Positions 1 through 5,396 of a DNA stretch of 5,416 bases are shown one piece after another (the first letter of the stretch is position 1; the number at the start of each line of letters is the position of its first letter). The notes beneath the pieces were generated by a model. The model worked only from the letters and a program-made list of their open reading frames with translations, searched no databases and was not told where the DNA came from. The stretch is from Microcaldota archaeon. Its GTDB lineage: Archaea > Micrarchaeota > Micrarchaeia > Micrarchaeales > Micrarchaeaceae. The DNA lies in NCBI GenBank assembly GCA_021819045.1, contig JAKASM010000036.1:1-5416 (forward strand), read 5' to 3'. The translations under genes and the position numbers were made by a program.

Positions 1-852
1 AGTTTTAGGCTCTGCGAGGAGCTCAACCTCCCTGAAGGTTATGGCACCCCAGTTTTCCATAGCGCCTGCAGCAAAATCTGGAACAGCAATCAGGTCAAGC
101 TTGGGAAGTTGGTAGGCTATCCCGAAATATGATTCATAAAACCGGATAAAGCTTTTTGCATACCTGAGCGCAAGCCCGCCCCAGCTCGCCTTGCCAGGCA
201 CTGTAACCACGCTTAACCTTGTTTTTCCGGCCCAGCCACTCATCCTATCAAAAGTGCCTACACCCAAGTAAACGAGATATGTCGACATTTTTGGCGTAGG
301 CATAAACATAACCAGCTTTTTCCTTCCTTTCATCTCCTCCGACCTGACCGGCATGTTTGAGATTGCTTCCAGATTTGGGTCGATAAGCAGCGAAACCTCA
401 AATACTGCCTTCATTGCAGGTTCATCAAAGCAGGGGAATGCAAGCCTTGCGCCTGTAGGCTCGAACTGGGTAGTGAGAATGCTCTTCCTCACGCCTTTAG
501 CAGTATAATTGCTCCTGTAGAAGCCAAACAGGCTCTCGTTGTGTTTGCCTGAGAAGTGCATCTTTATTGAAATGCTGCCACTTACTTCCTTGTCAAGATT
601 AAGCTCGGCTTCTTCCCTTTCTGGGAAATAGGATACAAAGGCTTCATGTTCCTGAGAGCCGGAACTAACCTTTGCTTCTTTTATAGATATGCTTTTGGCG
701 TTCAGCCTTATGGCCTTTGTTGGCTCTCTTGCCGTAGCATATATCACCTCTCTCCCCTGATAGTCCTCTCCGTGCATGTTTGGCTCTATCAAAAGTTCAT
801 ACTTAAATGGAATTACATTGCCGCTTAGCCTAATGTCTTTGCCTGCATCCAT
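1..852 (-). CDS. M1-family zinc aminopeptidase, N-terminal 284 residues (partial, runs off the left edge)
   Basis: Reading the minus strand from ATG at 852 gives 284 open codons to the window edge. The sequence matches the N-terminal beta domain and the start of the catalytic domain of M1 metallopeptidases (aminopeptidase N, puromycin-sensitive aminopeptidase, tricorn-interacting factors F2/F3). Seen directly: TTQFEPTGAR followed by AFPCFDEP, the family's conserved N-terminal-domain block, and GAMEN at residues 263-267, which binds the free N-terminus of peptide substrates. The zinc motif HExxH with its downstream glutamate is expected about 30 residues further on, outside the window, so catalytic competence cannot be judged. 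There is no signal peptide, which fits a cytosolic enzyme trimming peptides from the proteasome. The start is firm: an in-frame TAA directly precedes the ATG. It lies 10 bases after the acetyltransferase stop, so the two genes are probably co-transcribed. The Shine-Dalgarno site is weak. Confidence 0.93.
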   Translation of the reverse strand, partial: MDAGKDIRLSGNVIPFKYELLIEPNMHGEDYQGREVIYATAREPTKAIRLNAKSISIKEAKVSSGSQEHEAFVSYFPEREEAELNLDKEVSGSISIKMHFSGKHNESLFGFYRSNYTAKGVRKSILTTQFEPTGARLAFPCFDEPAMKAVFEVSLLIDPNLEAISNMPVRSEEMKGRKKLVMFMPTPKMSTYLVYLGVGTFDRMSGWAGKTRLSVVTVPGKASWGGLALRYAKSFIRFYESYFGIAYQLPKLDLIAVPDFAAGAMENWGAITFREVELLAEPKT

Positions 853-862
853 TTACGCAACC

Positions 863-1417
863 CTAACCTGTATTCTGCCTGCCGTCAAAAGAGAGTTCAT
901 ACCTTAGCTCTTCTGCATACCCGTCGTAGTGACAAATTATGCGCCTGTACATTGGATTCTGACTGAACCCTAGCCCTACAAGAAGGTTTATCGACCTAAT
1001 ATTGAAGCTAAAAACATCAGCGTATATCTTATCTACCCCTATTTTTTGGAATGCAAACTCTATAAGAGATATTATAGCTTCCCTGGCATAACCTTTGCCC
1101 CAATACTGCCTGCCTAGCCAATATCCTATCTTGCAAGATCTGTTTTCCTTGTCTATGTTGAAGATAGCTGCCGCCCCTATTAGCACATTGTTCTCGTTCA
1201 GGTGTATTCCGAAGTGCAGCTCTGCGCCAAGCGGCTCGTTCGCTTTTATGTTCTCAATAAATCTTAAGGCGTCTTCCTGCGCATATGGATGCGGAAATTC
1301 CATAGCGGGCGCGACATTGTAAGCAATTTCATAGTCGTTCGCCTCCTCAGCAATCAGGTATGCATCATCTTCAGATATGCTGCTTAGGTAAACATTAAAA
1401 TTTGGCTTGTTTATTAT
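863..1417 (-). CDS. GNAT-family N-acetyltransferase, RimJ/RimL-like, probable non-canonical ATA start
   Basis: This is a GCN5-related acetyltransferase of the RimJ/RimL (Acetyltransf_3) type, which uses acetyl-CoA to acetylate an amino group; the substrate is not predictable. With the start chosen here it has 184 residues. Visible marks are IGYWLGRQYWGKGYA (motif A, the acetyl-CoA pyrophosphate loop, about residues 97-111), then N139, S142 and the GLGF end of motif B near 148-151. The first ATG is at 1303, but translation upstream of it reads VYLSSISEDDAYLIAEEAND, which fits the beta1-alpha1 start of this family (typically LRPLTEEDA...). An enzyme starting at 1303 would lack this element. No ATG, GTG or TTG is in frame between 1303 and the upstream stop at 1472-1474. 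A GGTGAG site at 1424-1429 lies 6 bases before ATA at 1417, hence the start chosen; ATA at 1420 or 1414 is also possible. If only ATG is allowed, the gene is 863-1303 (146 residues). It heads a unit with the M1 peptidase. Confidence 0.85.
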   Translation of the reverse strand: MINKPNFNVYLSSISEDDAYLIAEEANDYEIAYNVAPAMEFPHPYAQEDALRFIENIKANEPLGAELHFGIHLNENNVLIGAAAIFNIDKENRSCKIGYWLGRQYWGKGYAREAIISLIEFAFQKIGVDKIYADVFSFNIRSINLLVGLGFSQNPMYRRIICHYDGYAEELRYELSFDGRQNTG

Positions 1418-1423
1418 TATTTG

Positions 1424-1429
1424 CTCACC
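1424..1429 (-). promoter_or_regulatory. Shine-Dalgarno site deciding the acetyltransferase start
   Basis: The minus strand reads GGTGAG here, a strong match to the archaeal anti-Shine-Dalgarno sequence. It lies 6 bases before ATA at 1417 and 3 before ATA at 1420. Two start sites in the pilin-like cluster of this window have the same kind of site at 5 and 7 bases, which supports initiation near 1417 and not at the ATG more than 110 bases downstream. Confidence 0.55.
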
Positions 1430-1451
1430 AATAAATGACTTGTGCGCAGCA

Positions 1452-1460
1452 TATATTAAA
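1452..1460 (-). promoter_or_regulatory. Putative TATA box for the acetyltransferase-aminopeptidase unit
   Basis: The minus strand reads TTTAATATA, centred near 1456. The usual archaeal spacing of about 25 bases puts the transcript start near 1431, immediately before the GGTGAG site, giving a leader of roughly 14 bases. This independently places the mRNA start far upstream of the ATG at 1303. The box is divergent from, and about 18 bases away from, the speB TATA box. Confidence 0.5.
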
Positions 1461-1470
1461 TCAAAAAGTG

Positions 1471-1478
1471 TTTATATC
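1471..1478 (+). promoter_or_regulatory. TATA box for speB, leaderless transcript predicted
   Basis: The sequence TTTATATC is centred at about 1474.5, which is 24-25 bases before the A of ATG at 1499. That is the standard distance from an archaeal TATA box to the transcription start, so the mRNA probably begins at or next to the start codon. It also excludes GTG at 1481 as a start, since that codon would lie between the box and the transcript start. Confidence 0.6.
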
Positions 1479-1498
1479 TTGTGCTTTTAGGTATTACT

Positions 1499-2371
1499 AT
1501 GAACCTCCTCAATTCTATGCCAGAATACACTCTTTTCGGAGTAGAAGACCAGAACTACAAAACCGCAAAAGTTGTAGTCATACCAATACCGTATGATTCA
1601 ACTTCAACATATAAAGTGGGCTCCAGGGAAGGCCCACGTGCAATAATAGAGGCAAGCAGGAGCCTCGAGCCTTACAGCGAGGAGTTTGATGGTTATGTAA
1701 GGGACATCGGAATATATACAACTGAGGAGTTGCAGCCGGATTTTGACTCCCCAAAAAAAACAGTAGATAGAATAGCTAGGGAGGTCTCGATACTGCTGGA
1801 TGACAATAAGATCCCTCTGCTTCTGGGCGGCGAACATACCATAGCGGTAGGCGCAGTCAAGGCGTTTTCAGAAAGATATGACGACTTTAGCGTCCTTCAT
1901 TTTGATGCTCACGCAGATTCGCGAGATGAACTTTTCGGCACAAAGTTCTGCCATGCGTGCGTTATGGCGAGAATAAGGGAGATGTGCAAAAGCTGCTATA
2001 GTATCGGAGTAAGGAGCGTGGATGAGATCAGCGCAAAGAAGCATTCGAAGAGCATCCTTTACATGAAGGACATGCATGGAATGATGCCGAGGGAAATAGC
2101 AGACCGCATAATAAAGAACACCAAAAAGAAGATATATATGACCGTTGACCTTGATGTAATTGACCCTTCTGAGATGCCGAGCACAGGAACCCCTGAACCG
2201 GGCGGCATTGGGTTCGCTGCTCTCAAGGAGGTAATAAGGCTGGTGCTGAAGAAAAAGGAGCTGATCGGAGCAGATTTCAATGAGCTTTGCCCGACTCAAA
2301 ATATGCATGCGCCTAACGTGCTCGCAGCAAAACTCATATATTTTACATTGGGCAGCGCCTTCCTCAGATAG
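1499..2371 (+). CDS. speB: Agmatinase-family ureohydrolase
   Basis: A 290-residue enzyme of the arginase/agmatinase (ureohydrolase) superfamily, a normal length for archaeal agmatinases. The expected reaction is hydrolysis of agmatine to putrescine and urea at a binuclear manganese centre in the cytosol, a polyamine synthesis step. Metal ligands are all visible: H113 in GGEHT, D136, H138 and D140 in FDAHADSRD, and D217 and D219 in VDLDVIDPS. The block GTPEPGG (230-236) and E262 in the DFNEL segment complete the family pattern, and H152 in the CHACVMARI stretch sits where the substrate-loop histidine is expected. The start at 1499 was preferred over GTG 1481 because of the TATA spacing. Known caveat: some archaeal members of this family (for example in Thermococcus kodakarensis) act on N1-aminopropylagmatine, not free agmatine, and sequence alone does not separate these. 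No arginine decarboxylase or spermidine synthase gene is adjacent. Confidence 0.93.
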   Translation: MNLLNSMPEYTLFGVEDQNYKTAKVVVIPIPYDSTSTYKVGSREGPRAIIEASRSLEPYSEEFDGYVRDIGIYTTEELQPDFDSPKKTVDRIAREVSILLDDNKIPLLLGGEHTIAVGAVKAFSERYDDFSVLHFDAHADSRDELFGTKFCHACVMARIREMCKSCYSIGVRSVDEISAKKHSKSILYMKDMHGMMPREIADRIIKNTKKKIYMTVDLDVIDPSEMPSTGTPEPGGIGFAALKEVIRLVLKKKELIGADFNELCPTQNMHAPNVLAAKLIYFTLGSAFLR

Positions 2372-2372
2372 T

Positions 2373-2380
2373 TTTATATA
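2373..2380 (+). promoter_or_regulatory. TATA box for the 195-residue gene
   Basis: TTTATATA begins two bases after the speB stop codon, centred near 2376.5. A transcript start near 2401 is predicted, leaving about 10 bases of leader before ATG 2411. The gene may therefore be transcribed on its own as well as by read-through from speB. No Shine-Dalgarno site precedes the ATG. Confidence 0.5.
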
Positions 2381-2393
2381 TTTCTAGAAATAT
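2378..2393. promoter_or_regulatory. Perfect 16-bp palindrome over the promoter, candidate operator
   Basis: ATATTTCTAGAAATAT is identical to its own reverse complement over all 16 positions, and the next flanking pair (2377/2394) breaks the symmetry. It overlaps the last bases of the TATA box and fills the space towards the predicted transcript start, where a bound dimer would block TFB or RNA polymerase. A weak AT-rich hairpin behind speB is the alternative, but the site lacks the GC stem of a hairpin terminator and archaea do not usually rely on those. Confidence 0.45.
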
Positions 2394-2410
2394 TGCAGTA
2401 TGCGGTTCAT

Positions 2411-2998
2411 ATGGCAACAAAATCCAGGGCGGCAGAGACCGACCCAAAGTCTGCAGCTGAAATGGATAAGCGCTGGGAAGCTTGGAGCAGAGGCACGGCA
2501 AAAGACCTATCAGAGTTAGATAGCCTCCTTGAGCACTACCGCATAATTGCGCATGAAATCAAAGCACTTCAGGGCGCACGCTCGTCATTTGGTGAGAAAA
2601 TTACACGAATTGTTTCTGATCCGCATGTACTAGATGCTATAAAGCGGATGGGAGGGCACGTGACAATCGTAGGAGACCCAAATGCAATGAATCGTGAAAT
2701 AAGTGTTACTTACAAGGGATACAATATAGTAGTAAAGAATGATCTTCGCTTGAACTCTAGGGGCATTGAAATGGTTAAAGAGCTACTTACAGGGATAGGG
2801 GTGGAGCTTGGCGAATTCCAGCGCCTATCTGTTGACAGAATTGCTGAGTTTCTTGCAAGTGAATATGGAACCAATGAAGAAGTAACAAAGATAGTCGAAA
2901 AGCTGGAGGGTGCTGGCATTGCTTCCAGGACAAGGCACATAAGGGTAGTTGATCAAGGCGGCAAACAGGATAAGGAAGGTATTGAATTAAGAAAATAA
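2411..2998 (+). CDS. Uncharacterised protein with possible C-terminal winged helix
   Basis: A 195-residue soluble protein that I do not recognise. Residues 1-30 are polar and probably disordered. Residues about 30-68 form a charged amphipathic helix that may be a coiled coil. Residues 83-108 look like a beta hairpin (HVTIVGD, then ISVTYKGYNIVV). A short helix follows at 117-128. Residues about 138-180 (LSVDRIAEFLASEYG, then EEVTKIVEKLEGAGI and RHIRVVD) have the helix-helix-strand rhythm of a winged helix-turn-helix, suggesting nucleic-acid binding; this is inference from pattern only. The tail is charged. There is no signal peptide, membrane helix or cysteine. ATG 2411 was chosen over the in-frame TTG at 2393, which lies inside the palindrome and upstream of the predicted transcript start. 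The gene is 39 bases after speB with its own TATA box. Its stop faces the pilin-like cluster 16 bases away. Confidence 0.75.
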   Translation: MATKSRAAETDPKSAAEMDKRWEAWSRGTAKDLSELDSLLEHYRIIAHEIKALQGARSSFGEKITRIVSDPHVLDAIKRMGGHVTIVGDPNAMNREISVTYKGYNIVVKNDLRLNSRGIEMVKELLTGIGVELGEFQRLSVDRIAEFLASEYGTNEEVTKIVEKLEGAGIASRTRHIRVVDQGGKQDKEGIELRK

Positions 2999-3014
2999 TC
3001 ATTCAATTTTCGTG

Positions 3015-3332
3015 TTAGCTACTAATTACCATGTATTCGGCTGGGTTAACTCCGTTGGTCTGCACTACAAATGTACCGTTCAACTCATTTATCTTAAACC
3101 CGTCTATTTCTGCCAAAGACTTAGCAGTATAATTGAACGCTGTACTGTTTCCGACGGCGTTTGGTGCATAAAGGTTAATAGCAGAACTAAAAGTTTCCAG
3201 CCTTGATGCAACAGCGTATGAACTTATTAAAGAGCTGACACTGCCCTGGTAAGACGCATATTGGCCATATATCCCTAACATGGCTATTGAGATTGAAAAT
3301 GCTGCCATCATTACAGCTCCATAGAAAGGCAT
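3015..3332 (-). CDS. Small pilin-like membrane protein, last gene of the cluster
   Basis: A 105-residue protein with one hydrophobic N-terminal helix (about residues 4-22, starting MPFYGAVMMAAFSISIAM) followed by a small domain rich in Ser, Ala and Asn with three N-glycosylation sequons (in GNSTAF, FNYTAK and LNGTFV) and no cysteine. The layout is that of a minor pilin or pseudopilin, but there is no clear prepilin-peptidase site and no glutamate near the helix start. Bacterial GspK pseudopilins at the filament tip also lack that glutamate, so this could be a tip or initiating subunit; that comparison is inference. The ATG directly abuts the TAA of the gene before it, implying coupled translation, and the Shine-Dalgarno match is weak. 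I do not recognise a named family. Confidence 0.75.
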   Translation of the reverse strand: MPFYGAVMMAAFSISIAMLGIYGQYASYQGSVSSLISSYAVASRLETFSSAINLYAPNAVGNSTAFNYTAKSLAEIDGFKINELNGTFVVQTNGVNPAEYMVISS

Positions 3333-3725
3333 TTAATCGCCACACACATATACGCATGCAATTTTGCTCGCATTTGACGAAGGTGCAGGAAAGCAGTAAT
3401 ATTCATCCGATTTGCACATGCTCGCATTTCCATATTCTATTGCTTGGTTGCCGATATTTATGCTAACATAAGTGAGCATATATGCATATGAAAAGTTTCT
3501 GAGTATTGATGTTATGCACCCTTTTTCCACATATGCGATACAAATCCCCCACTGAGTATGGCTGTATGAGATGGACTGGAGGTCCTGAACTGCATTCGCC
3601 ATATTTATAGTTTCAATTCCTGCCGATGAGGAAGTTTGGTAAACCTGCTTATACATCATTGCAAGCGATGATACCAGTACCAACCCGGCCAATATTGCCT
3701 CGATAAATGCTGTCTGAGCTTTCAT
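3333..3725 (-). CDS. Cysteine-rich pilin-like protein
   Basis: A 130-residue protein starting MKAQTAFIEAILAGLV. A one-lysine n-region, then A/Q, then a hydrophobic helix with a glutamate (E9) at its head resemble an archaeal class III (type IV prepilin) signal, probably cut after A3. The hydrophobic stretch runs to about residue 24. The exported part has six cysteines (62, 70, 104, 111, 124, 128), an even number compatible with three disulfides, and three sequons (in RNFSYA, GNASMC and SNASKI). This suggests a compact, oxidised extracytoplasmic domain such as a minor pilin head. The start codon lies one base after the preceding stop and has a GGTGAG site 5 bases upstream, inside the end of the preceding gene. 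No homologous family is recognised; pseudopilin is the best structural guess. Confidence 0.78.
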   Translation of the reverse strand: MKAQTAFIEAILAGLVLVSSLAMMYKQVYQTSSSAGIETINMANAVQDLQSISYSHTQWGICIAYVEKGCITSILRNFSYAYMLTYVSINIGNQAIEYGNASMCKSDEYYCFPAPSSNASKIACVYVCGD

Positions 3726-3726
3726 T

Positions 3727-5064
3727 TCATCTCACCCGCACTTCTGATCCTTGCATGTATATAGTCTGGTTAACATTTTGGAAAATTGTTGGGTTTAGAG
3801 TTATATTTATTATGAAATCTAAAGGGCTGGTTGCGTTACATATTATGGCGTATTGGGAAGATAGGTTACCTGCAGAGCACCCGGAATTATCTATTACTGC
3901 AGCGTGCGAAAGTTCCAGCTGTTCGTTATTCAATGTTGATATCAGGCTTTCTATATACCCAAGATTTCCTCCTCCTGTGTTGTTGTAGGCATTAAGCTGC
4001 TGGACCAGATCATACCATGTAGTAGAATATGCTGAATAGCTGCTTATGTTTATTATTTTCCCTGTACCATCAGAATAGATGATACTATAGCTTGAATATG
4101 GGAGGGGGTATGCCGGCTGTCCGTATTCATCTACCACCCTTGCAGTTCCGTATTCATCACCGTTTTTGCCTAATACTTTGCCGCTTGATGAACTGGAGTT
4201 AAGCTTTGCGTACATTGAGACGGTTGCATTTGTGAGATACAAGGTTATGCTATATATATAATTGGGCTTCTGACCTATGCTCCCGGTGCTGAAGCTGCTT
4301 TGCTGCCTAGCAAAGCAGTAATATCTGTCATCCCCATTCCATATGAAAGGGTTGCAATTTGGGTCTCCTGTATCAAATCCCCATGTGTTAGGACCGCACT
4401 GCTGGTTTTCCGGTTCTACGCCACCTGTCCACCAGTTGTGGTATGTACAATGTGACCAATACGTCATCGCATAGGCGGGACCATTCTGCGAGGCATAGTA
4501 TCCTATCTCTTCCAAAGAGCTTGATATTTGCCCTGATAGTTGCGAATATTTTGTAGAGTTGTTTGAAGGGCGGTTTATAATTGTACTTTGGCCAACTGCA
4601 TCAAATGTCTCTGTGAGGTTCTTCTTTATTGATCCATTCGATGATGTTAAAGTAAAATATAACGGTAGTGCTATGTCCCCAGAATGAAGAGGCATTATGG
4701 CGAAGGAGAGTACTCCAAACCCGTTGAATTGCTTTGATATTTGATTTGGGTACTCAGCAATCCCTTGGACTGCCGGCAACTCAACATTCGCAGTTATGTT
4801 ACCTGGCCCTGCAACTATCAGGTATCCTGTTGCTGTTTTATTTACAGTAGTTAGGTTTGGGAATATGACATATGCGGTTAGTGTATTTGCAGCATGCTGG
4901 ATGACCGAAGTTATGTTATAGCCATGCTCAGCTAGCATGCCGCTATAGATTTGCTTCTGAACGTGAACAAAATGCACATATGCAGCCACTACAGTAATTG
5001 AGAGTGCTGCTATCGCGGCAGTTATCAGTAAAAACTCTGTACTTGATTGTGCGTTTGCATTCAT
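3727..5064 (-). CDS. Large class III signal (type IV pilin-like) surface protein
   Basis: A 445-residue protein and the main product of the cluster. It opens MNANAQSSTEFLLITAAI. The A5/Q6 junction followed by SSTE places a glutamate at +5 of the mature form, the hallmark of archaeal type IV pilins processed by a PibD/EppA-type peptidase. The helix spans about residues 11-30. The remainder is probably outside the cell: it has 16 N-X-S/T sequons, two of them overlapping at 168-171, and six cysteines. Four of these (206, 223, 237, 250) lie in an aromatic patch at about 200-250 with W203, W211, W212, W228 and W242; the other two (396, 409) could form a local pair. Most archaeal major pilins are far shorter, so this may be a minor or adhesive subunit. 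Its ATG overlaps the preceding TGA by four bases (ATGA) and has an AGGTG site 7 bases upstream. Confidence 0.85.
   Translation of the reverse strand: MNANAQSSTEFLLITAAIAALSITVVAAYVHFVHVQKQIYSGMLAEHGYNITSVIQHAANTLTAYVIFPNLTTVNKTATGYLIVAGPGNITANVELPAVQGIAEYPNQISKQFNGFGVLSFAIMPLHSGDIALPLYFTLTSSNGSIKKNLTETFDAVGQSTIINRPSNNSTKYSQLSGQISSSLEEIGYYASQNGPAYAMTYWSHCTYHNWWTGGVEPENQQCGPNTWGFDTGDPNCNPFIWNGDDRYYCFARQQSSFSTGSIGQKPNYIYSITLYLTNATVSMYAKLNSSSSSGKVLGKNGDEYGTARVVDEYGQPAYPLPYSSYSIIYSDGTGKIINISSYSAYSTTWYDLVQQLNAYNNTGGGNLGYIESLISTLNNEQLELSHAAVIDNSGCSAGNLSSQYAIICNATSPLDFIINITLNPTIFQNVNQTIYMQGSEVRVR
3731..3736 (-). promoter_or_regulatory. Shine-Dalgarno site for the cysteine-rich pilin-like gene
   Basis: The minus strand reads GGTGAG, 5 bases before the ATG at 3725 and inside the last codons of the 445-residue gene. 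It confirms that start and fits coupled translation along the cluster. Confidence 0.65.
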
Positions 5065-5396
5065 TTGAATACACCTATATAATACAATTTAGTTCTGATT
5101 GCAACTATTCTGATGAAAGAGTATGTGTGATTTTCTGGAAGTGGAAGCATTCCAATTGCATAGTTACCTTGCCCGAGATAGTGGTTTAGTATAAACTTTG
5201 CAGCGGAGTGGTTTGCGCCAGTCTCTTTTATGAGATTTACAGCCTCCTGAAGTCCGGCGTTTGCTGTGATCGTAGAAAGGGCGGAAGAAAGGGAATCGTC
5301 AACATTCCCATAAAGAGTTACAGTCTGGCCTACAAATGCTGCAAAGAGAGCAAAGAAGGCAACGGCTCCCACCAATGTGTCAAAACTAGATAGCAT
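5061..5396 (-). CDS. Small pilin-like membrane protein, first gene visible (5' end may lie outside the window)
   Basis: Reading from ATG 5396 gives 111 residues: a hydrophobic helix (about residues 7-25, VGAVAFFALFAAFVG) at the head, then a polar domain with two sequons (in ANHSAAK and ENHTYS) and no cysteine. The frame stays open to the window edge, and the residues just before the ATG are RAKFFG. The segment RAKFFG/MLSSFD would make a reasonable basic n-region plus glycine cleavage site for prepilin peptidase, with an acidic residue at +6. No Shine-Dalgarno site precedes ATG 5396, so the real start could be to the right. Alternatively a different frame (ending KIFWNAI, stop at 5386-5388) may be the tail of an upstream gene overlapping this one by 11 bases. 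The gene overlaps the next by four bases (ATGA). Pilin or pseudopilin is inferred from architecture and context. Confidence 0.75.
   Translation of the reverse strand: MLSSFDTLVGAVAFFALFAAFVGQTVTLYGNVDDSLSSALSTITANAGLQEAVNLIKETGANHSAAKFILNHYLGQGNYAIGMLPLPENHTYSFIRIVAIRTKLYYIGVFK
5072..5076 (-). promoter_or_regulatory. Shine-Dalgarno site for the large pilin-like gene
   Basis: The minus strand reads AGGTG, 7 bases before the ATG at 5064 and inside the end of the 111-residue gene. It supports MNANAQ as the true N-terminus and so the class III signal reading. Confidence 0.6.

Noticed and set aside
646..828. 60-codon open frame on the plus strand
   Set aside because: It is antisense to the clearly homologous M1 aminopeptidase N-terminal domain and has no recognisable product.
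1095..1322. 75-codon open frame on the plus strand
   Set aside because: It lies opposite the conserved GNAT motifs and is explained as a shadow of that gene.
1391..1396. Out-of-frame ATG at 1395-1393 (minus strand) as an alternative acetyltransferase start via a frameshift
   Set aside because: That frame ends in TAA after three codons, while the homologous reading frame is uninterrupted, so no frameshift is needed.
1481..1498. GTG at 1481 as the speB start, adding six residues
   Set aside because: It lies between the TATA box and the predicted transcript start, while ATG 1499 is at exactly leaderless distance.
1868..2308. 146-codon open frame on the minus strand inside speB
   Set aside because: It is antisense to the conserved metal-binding blocks of the ureohydrolase, has no promoter or ribosome-binding site, and its translation shows no family pattern.
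2393..2410. TTG at 2393 as the start of the 195-residue gene
   Set aside because: It is within the palindrome and upstream of the predicted transcript start, and the added residues look arbitrary.
2999..3014. Terminator between the converging genes
   Set aside because: Only 16 bases separate the stops, with a single run of four T and no stem-loop; transcripts probably end inside the opposing genes.
3707..3988. 93-codon open frame on the plus strand
   Set aside because: It runs antisense across the junction of two pilin-like genes and lacks its own start signals.
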